Source: Sandarakinorhabdus sp.
GTDB taxonomy: Bacteria > Pseudomonadota > Alphaproteobacteria > Sphingomonadales > Sphingomonadaceae
Direction: 5' to 3'
DNA length: 7,800 bases
Assembly: GCA_025458465.1 (NCBI GenBank)
Contig: JALOSK010000097.1
Coordinates: forward strand, 1 to 7,800
This document shows, piece by piece, positions 5,060-7,800 of the stretch (the stretch's first letter is position 1; each line of letters begins with the position of its first letter). The notes below the pieces were generated by a model, which saw nothing but the letters and a program-made list of their open reading frames with translations, did no database searches and was not told where the DNA came from. The position numbers and the translations under genes are program-made.

Positions 5060-5440
5060 TCAGCCCATCCGGTGCAGGGCGCACAGCTTGTTGCCGGCCG
5101 GATCGCGCAGATAGGCCAGATACAGCGCGCCCATGCCGCCCTGGCGCACGCCGGGCGGATCCTCGCAAGGCGTGCCGCCATTGGCCACGCCGGCGGCATG
5201 CCAGGCATCGGCCATTTCCGGGTTTGCCATGGCAAAGCCGATGGTGCTGCCGTTGCCGTGGCAGGCGGGGTTGCCGTCGATCGGCGGGGTGATGGCGAAG
5301 ATGCCGGTGGGCGTCATCCAGAACACCCGGCCCTTGTCGTCGGCATGGCCGGGGCCGATGCCCATGGCGGCAAAGGTGGCATCATAGAATGCCTTCGAAG
5401 CGGCGATGTCGTTGGCGCCGACCATGATGTGGCTGAACAT
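5060..5440 (-). CDS. VOC-superfamily (glyoxalase-like) protein
   Basis: This is a 126-residue protein of the vicinal-oxygen-chelate fold, made of two beta-alpha-beta-beta-beta modules. It starts with MFSHIMVGANDIAASKAFYDATFAAMG, the usual first module, and ends with LYLAYLRDPAGNKLCALHRMG, matching the family's closing RDPxGNK block. The first-strand histidine (H4) is present. The position that is often a second metal ligand is Thr (about T66), and the position often Glu near the C-terminus is Cys (about C120). Activity as a canonical glyoxalase I or dioxygenase is therefore doubtful, and many such single-domain proteins have no known substrate. The ATG at 5440 is supported by a purine-rich GGGGGAGGA just upstream (5452-5444). 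The open frame extends 34 codons further, but that part is low in family similarity. It is the first gene of the pair with the HbpS-like gene. Confidence 0.88.
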   Translation of the reverse strand: MFSHIMVGANDIAASKAFYDATFAAMGIGPGHADDKGRVFWMTPTGIFAITPPIDGNPACHGNGSTIGFAMANPEMADAWHAAGVANGGTPCEDPPGVRQGGMGALYLAYLRDPAGNKLCALHRMG

Positions 5441-5641
5441 GTGTCCTCCCCCTTGTTGTGTCGACCGGCATGGAAGCATGGCCAGCCCGGTGTGTCGAGA
5501 TGCGGCCTGCCTCGTCCTGTCGGCTTGCGCAGGTGTCTCCATTATGGAGCTAATTGGCCCAGAACGGATTTTCTACAACTTTGTAAAATCTTGAACATGG
5601 CTTAACGCTTTTGGCAGGGTCAACTTGTTTGGGGAAATATC
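5441..5641. promoter_or_regulatory. Divergent intergenic region with palindromes
   Basis: These 201 bases separate the minus-strand VOC gene from the plus-strand cluster and must hold promoters for both. The stretch 5550-5640 is markedly AT-rich. It contains a palindrome, TACAA (5574-5578) with TTGTA (5581-5585) around CT, in an AT-rich setting. A second inverted repeat is CTCCA (5537-5541) with TGGAG (5545-5549), whose minus strand includes CATAAT (5546-5541), a good -10 match for the VOC gene. For the plus strand, TTGTAA (5581-5586) followed after 16 bases by TAACGC (5603-5608) is a weak candidate. No promoter is certain. Confidence 0.4.
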
Positions 5642-5971
5642 GTGACTCTTGCCTCGATCGCGGCGTCGGTGAGGGCCGACGCGGGCGAGGGCCGTCGCAT
5701 ATCCATCGACGGTCTATCACCACACGACAGAGAGACGATCACGTTGCTGTTCGAAATTCTGGGCTGGCAGGTGGTCGCTGCCGGCCTGTCGCGCCTGTCG
5801 TTGACAGGATTGTCTGCGGCGCGCCTCTCCATCACTGGCGCGGGCGGCATCATCCATGTCACCAGCGATGATCCAGATCTGGCGCCGCGGCTGGCGGCAA
5901 CCGGACTTGATCGTTTGGTGCCGCCCGTGAATCTTGCGGCGTTGGAGCAACTGGCCGTCCTGGCCGGCTGA
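5642..5971 (+). CDS. Small protein of unknown function, pseudo-receiver-like (A)
   Basis: I do not recognise this 109-residue protein. It starts at GTG 5642, with GGGGAA (5631-5636) at a good distance. No signal peptide or membrane helix is visible. The predicted pattern alternates beta strands and helices: ISIDGL, a helix through RETITLLFEILGWQVVAA, then strands around LSLTGL, ARLSITG and IIHVTSDD, a helix PDLAPRLAATG, a strand LDRLVPPV and a closing helix NLAALEQLAVLAG. The last third (strand, SDD, helix, strand ending in P, helix) resembles the end of a CheY-like receiver. The conserved Lys before the Pro and a clear phospho-acceptor Asp are missing. The next gene carries the same EILGWQV motif, so the two look like paralogues. 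It is the first gene of a plus-strand cluster ending with a winged-helix protein. Confidence 0.72.
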   Translation: MTLASIAASVRADAGEGRRISIDGLSPHDRETITLLFEILGWQVVAAGLSRLSLTGLSAARLSITGAGGIIHVTSDDPDLAPRLAATGLDRLVPPVNLAALEQLAVLAG

Positions 5972-6077
5972 TTGCCTCCGGTCCGGCGCGGCTTTCCGGC
6001 AAGTCGCGTCATCCCCTGCCGTTCCCACGCTGGCGGCGCTGCCTGTTCCGGTCAGCGCCACAGCGAAGGGAAATGTC

Positions 6078-6581
6078 ATGGGCTCTGGCATGTTTGGGCA
6101 GATCAACGGGCTGGGGGAGGAGCTGGGGGACGGGCCGGGTTGCGGCCGTGCCAACACATCCGCCCGGCACGCGCATCGGCGTGTGCCGATCCTGTCCCTG
6201 CACGGCGTCCCGGCTGGCATGGCCGAACCGATCGTGCTGATGGCCGAGATTCTGGGCTGGCAGGTGCGCTGCTGTCCGGCCGGCCTGCTTGTGCCAGCGC
6301 ATCTTTGCCTCGCCCCCTTGCCCGACCGGCCCGGTGCGACGTCCGCAGGCGCGCCTGCGCTGGTTGCATGGTCAACCGACAACAACCTTAATGAACTCAT
6401 CTCCCGGCAGAATGCGTCCGTTCTGGTGCAGCCCATCTGCATCCACCAGGTGGAGCAACTGTTACAGACACTTGGCCACGATGTGCGCATGGCCCGGTGG
6501 GGTAACCGGGCAGCACGCTCGGGCAGGGAAGGTCTATGGGGGCGTACCGATGATCAGGACAGCCACGCAGGACATGCTTGA
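6078..6581 (+). CDS. Small protein of unknown function, paralogue of A (B)
   Basis: This is an unrecognised 167-residue protein starting at ATG 6078, preceded by AAGGG (6066-6070) seven bases upstream. The frame stays open upstream to about 5934, but that part lacks a better ribosome binding site. After a low-complexity N-terminus (residues 1-34), the core at 35-133 parallels protein A: VPILSLHGV, the helix VLMAEILGWQV (residues 53-63), ALVAWSTD, a helix, the strand SVLVQPI and a closing helix QVEQLLQTLG. The DNA under EILGWQV matches that of A at 20 of 21 positions. The tail after residue 134 is Arg-rich and may be disordered. It overlaps the start of the downstream winged-helix gene by about 32 bases, which suggests translational coupling. 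Function is unknown; it could be a degenerate receiver-like partner of the DNA-binding protein. Confidence 0.68.
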   Translation: MGSGMFGQINGLGEELGDGPGCGRANTSARHAHRRVPILSLHGVPAGMAEPIVLMAEILGWQVRCCPAGLLVPAHLCLAPLPDRPGATSAGAPALVAWSTDNNLNELISRQNASVLVQPICIHQVEQLLQTLGHDVRMARWGNRAARSGREGLWGRTDDQDSHAGHA

Positions 6582-7311
6582 CGCCGGCAAGGGGGAGCTG
6601 CAGCGCCATGTTGCCGCCACCTCCCTGCCGCCACTGCCGTTGCAGAACGGGCCAGCCACTGCAGCCGCGCGCAGGACTCACATCGAGAGCCTTGACGATG
6701 TGGGGCCCGCCCTGCGGCTTCAAGACGGTGGGGGTTCCACTATTCGGGATCCCGACATCAATGCGCCCGAACTCCAGGGGCTGGACATGCAGGCGCTGCA
6801 GGCGCTTGGGGCCGCGGCCAGTCCGGAACAGGCGGCCAGCATTGCCCGCCAGGTGGCGGACATGGCGCAGGGGCTCGCCGCGCTGGCAGACCGCCTGGTT
6901 GGCCAGGGTGCCGCGACCGGCATCGATACCGCAGAGGCTGATTGCATTGCCTTTCTGGAAGGCCAGTTCCGCATCCGCCGGCTGCGCGCGCGCCATCTTG
7001 TCGGCATCTCGCTGGGCGAGCCGGCGTGGGACATATTGCTCGATCTGGCCGTCGCGCAGTTCTGGCGGCGGGAAACCTCGGTCACCAGCCTGTGCATCGC
7101 TGCCGATGTGCCGAGCACCACGGCCCTGCGCTGGATCAACAGCATGACGAAGGCGGGCCTGATCGTGCGCCGGCCCTGCCTGCGCGATGGCCGGCGCAGC
7201 TTCCTGGCCATCGCGCCAGAGACGTATCAGGCCATGCTGGCGCTTGCTGCCGATGCGGTGCGCGCGGCCGACAAGGTGCGCAGCCGCTATCAACGCAGCG
7301 CAGCAGCCTGA
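6550..7311 (+). CDS. MarR-like winged-helix DNA-binding protein
   Basis: The product is 253 residues from ATG 6550. The first 70 or so residues are Ala/Pro/Gly-rich and look unstructured. A helical stretch follows (about 76-117, through IARQVADMAQGLAALADRL), which could form a coiled coil or dimer contact. A linker RIRRLRARHLVG leads to a winged helix at about 155-235: AWDILLDLAVAQF, the turn-helix SVTSLCIAADVPSTTALRWINSMTKAGLI, and a wing with RRPCLRDGRRSFLAI. This is the MarR-like fold. The layout (helical region, RIRRLR, wing) fits sphingomonad winged-helix proteins as I recall them, some of which also have an N-terminal receiver-like part that is missing here. The start is uncertain: 6550 has only a weak GGGGG site (6538-6542), and ATG 6574 is an alternative. 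The open frame continues upstream to 6289 but overlaps gene B there. The target promoter is unknown. Confidence 0.85.
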   Translation: MIRTATQDMLDAGKGELQRHVAATSLPPLPLQNGPATAAARRTHIESLDDVGPALRLQDGGGSTIRDPDINAPELQGLDMQALQALGAAASPEQAASIARQVADMAQGLAALADRLVGQGAATGIDTAEADCIAFLEGQFRIRRLRARHLVGISLGEPAWDILLDLAVAQFWRRETSVTSLCIAADVPSTTALRWINSMTKAGLIVRRPCLRDGRRSFLAIAPETYQAMLALAADAVRAADKVRSRYQRSAAA

Positions 7312-7356
7312 GGCGCTACCCCCAATCAGGGACTGGCCAGCGGCCGCGCCGCCCTT

Positions 7357-7800
7357 ATGCTGGACGGCGTGAACGAGACCAGCCAGCCCCCCGATGCCAC
7401 GCGCGCGCCGCCGCCCTTTGGTCGCGTGCCCGGCCTGTTCAACGTGCCGCTGCATGTGGCCTTCGCCGATGCGGTGGCGGTCGGGCTGCTGGCACACTGC
7501 GGCGGTGATCCGTTGACGCTGGCGCAGGCGCTGGTGTTGTTGCCCAACCGCCGCGCTGTCACGGCCTTGAGTGACGCGTTCGTGCGGCAATTGCCCGAAG
7601 GCATGGGCGGCCTGCTGCTGCCGCGGCTGGTGCCGGTGGGCGATCTGGACGATGGCGGCTTCGAACGGCTGGTGCTGGGCGAGGAACCGATCCCGCCGGC
7701 GGTGCCAACGCTGCTGCGCCGCTTTGAACTGGCGCGCCTGGCAGGCCGGCTGCCCGGCGCCCGGCGCGCCGCTGTCGAACGGTTGCGGCTGGGCGATGCG
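7357..7800 (+). CDS. addB: Double-strand break repair protein AddB, N-terminal part
   Basis: AddB is the non-motor subunit of the AddAB helicase-nuclease, which processes broken DNA ends for RecA-dependent repair. Only 148 codons are inside the window and the frame is open at the edge. The visible part has the features of alphaproteobacterial AddB N-termini: FNVPLHVAFADAVAVGLL (28-45), LTLAQALVLLPNRRAVTALSDAFVRQ (53-78) in place of a canonical Walker A segment, and LLLPRLVPVGDLDD (86-99). The start is not settled. ATG 7357 and GTG 7369 are in frame and neither has a strong ribosome binding site; the conserved region begins later in either case. The gene follows the winged-helix gene by 45 bases, so it may share its transcript. 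A partner addA would be expected downstream. Confidence 0.85.
   Translation, partial: MLDGVNETSQPPDATRAPPPFGRVPGLFNVPLHVAFADAVAVGLLAHCGGDPLTLAQALVLLPNRRAVTALSDAFVRQLPEGMGGLLLPRLVPVGDLDDGGFERLVLGEEPIPPAVPTLLRRFELARLAGRLPGARRAAVERLRLGDA

Noticed and set aside
5441..5542. Longer VOC protein starting at 5542
   Set aside because: The 34 extra residues do not resemble the VOC fold, while ATG 5440 has a strong purine-rich site and starts exactly at the first conserved strand.
5717..6490. Minus-strand open frame of 257 codons opposite genes A and B
   Set aside because: I weighed this because A and B are unknown proteins. The plus-strand genes have better start sites (GGGGAA and AAGGG), share a paralogous core and have alternating hydrophobic structure. 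The minus frame is Arg/Ser/Cys-rich without a domain.
6397..7590. Long minus-strand open frame (397 codons) opposite the winged-helix and addB genes
   Set aside because: It is Gln/Arg/His-rich with no domain, and it lies antisense to genes with clear family signatures. Long antisense frames are expected in GC-rich DNA.

Overview
The window is GC-rich, densely packed bacterial chromosome. It looks alphaproteobacterial, most likely Sphingomonadales. The reasons are an AddB-type (not RecB-type) nuclease subunit, a winged-helix regulator of a type I associate with sphingomonads, a BlaI/M56 pair without a beta-lactamase, and high GC with strong third-position bias. This placement is an inference from gene content; no 16S rRNA or other marker is present. 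I see no transposase, integrase, phage gene or CRISPR array.

Layout: (1) 1-818, minus: an outer-membrane beta-barrel gene broken by an exact 35-bp tandem duplication, with a hairpin downstream. (2) 819-1372: a non-coding stretch with the leader of that gene, a bidirectional intrinsic terminator, a tRNA-Gly(CCC) gene on the minus strand, and a promoter carrying two BlaI-type operators. (3) 1373-3312, plus: a two-gene operon of a BlaI/MecI-family repressor and an M56 (BlaR1-like) membrane metallopeptidase, joined by an ATGA overlap. (4) 3336-4465, minus: infC (IF-3), a hairpin terminator, then a free methionine-(R)-sulfoxide reductase gene that converges on the M56 gene. (5) 4575-5440, minus: a VOC-fold protein and an exported HbpS/GlcG-like protein, probably co-transcribed. 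(6) 5642-7311, plus: a three-gene cluster of two small, mutually related proteins of unknown function and a MarR-like winged-helix protein. (7) 7357-end, plus: the 5' part of addB, running off the window.

The repressor and the metallopeptidase should form a membrane-to-DNA signalling pair. By analogy with BlaR1/BlaI, the peptidase senses something in the envelope and relieves repression of the promoter at 1311-1339. The ligand is unknown because the C-terminal periplasmic part is not a penicillin-binding domain.

Three points deserve most attention: the clean 35-bp duplication that disrupts the barrel gene; the evidence that infC starts at an AUA codon; and the unexplained cluster at 5642-7311, whose two small proteins share a near-identical 21-nt core and resemble degenerate receiver domains next to a DNA-binding protein.
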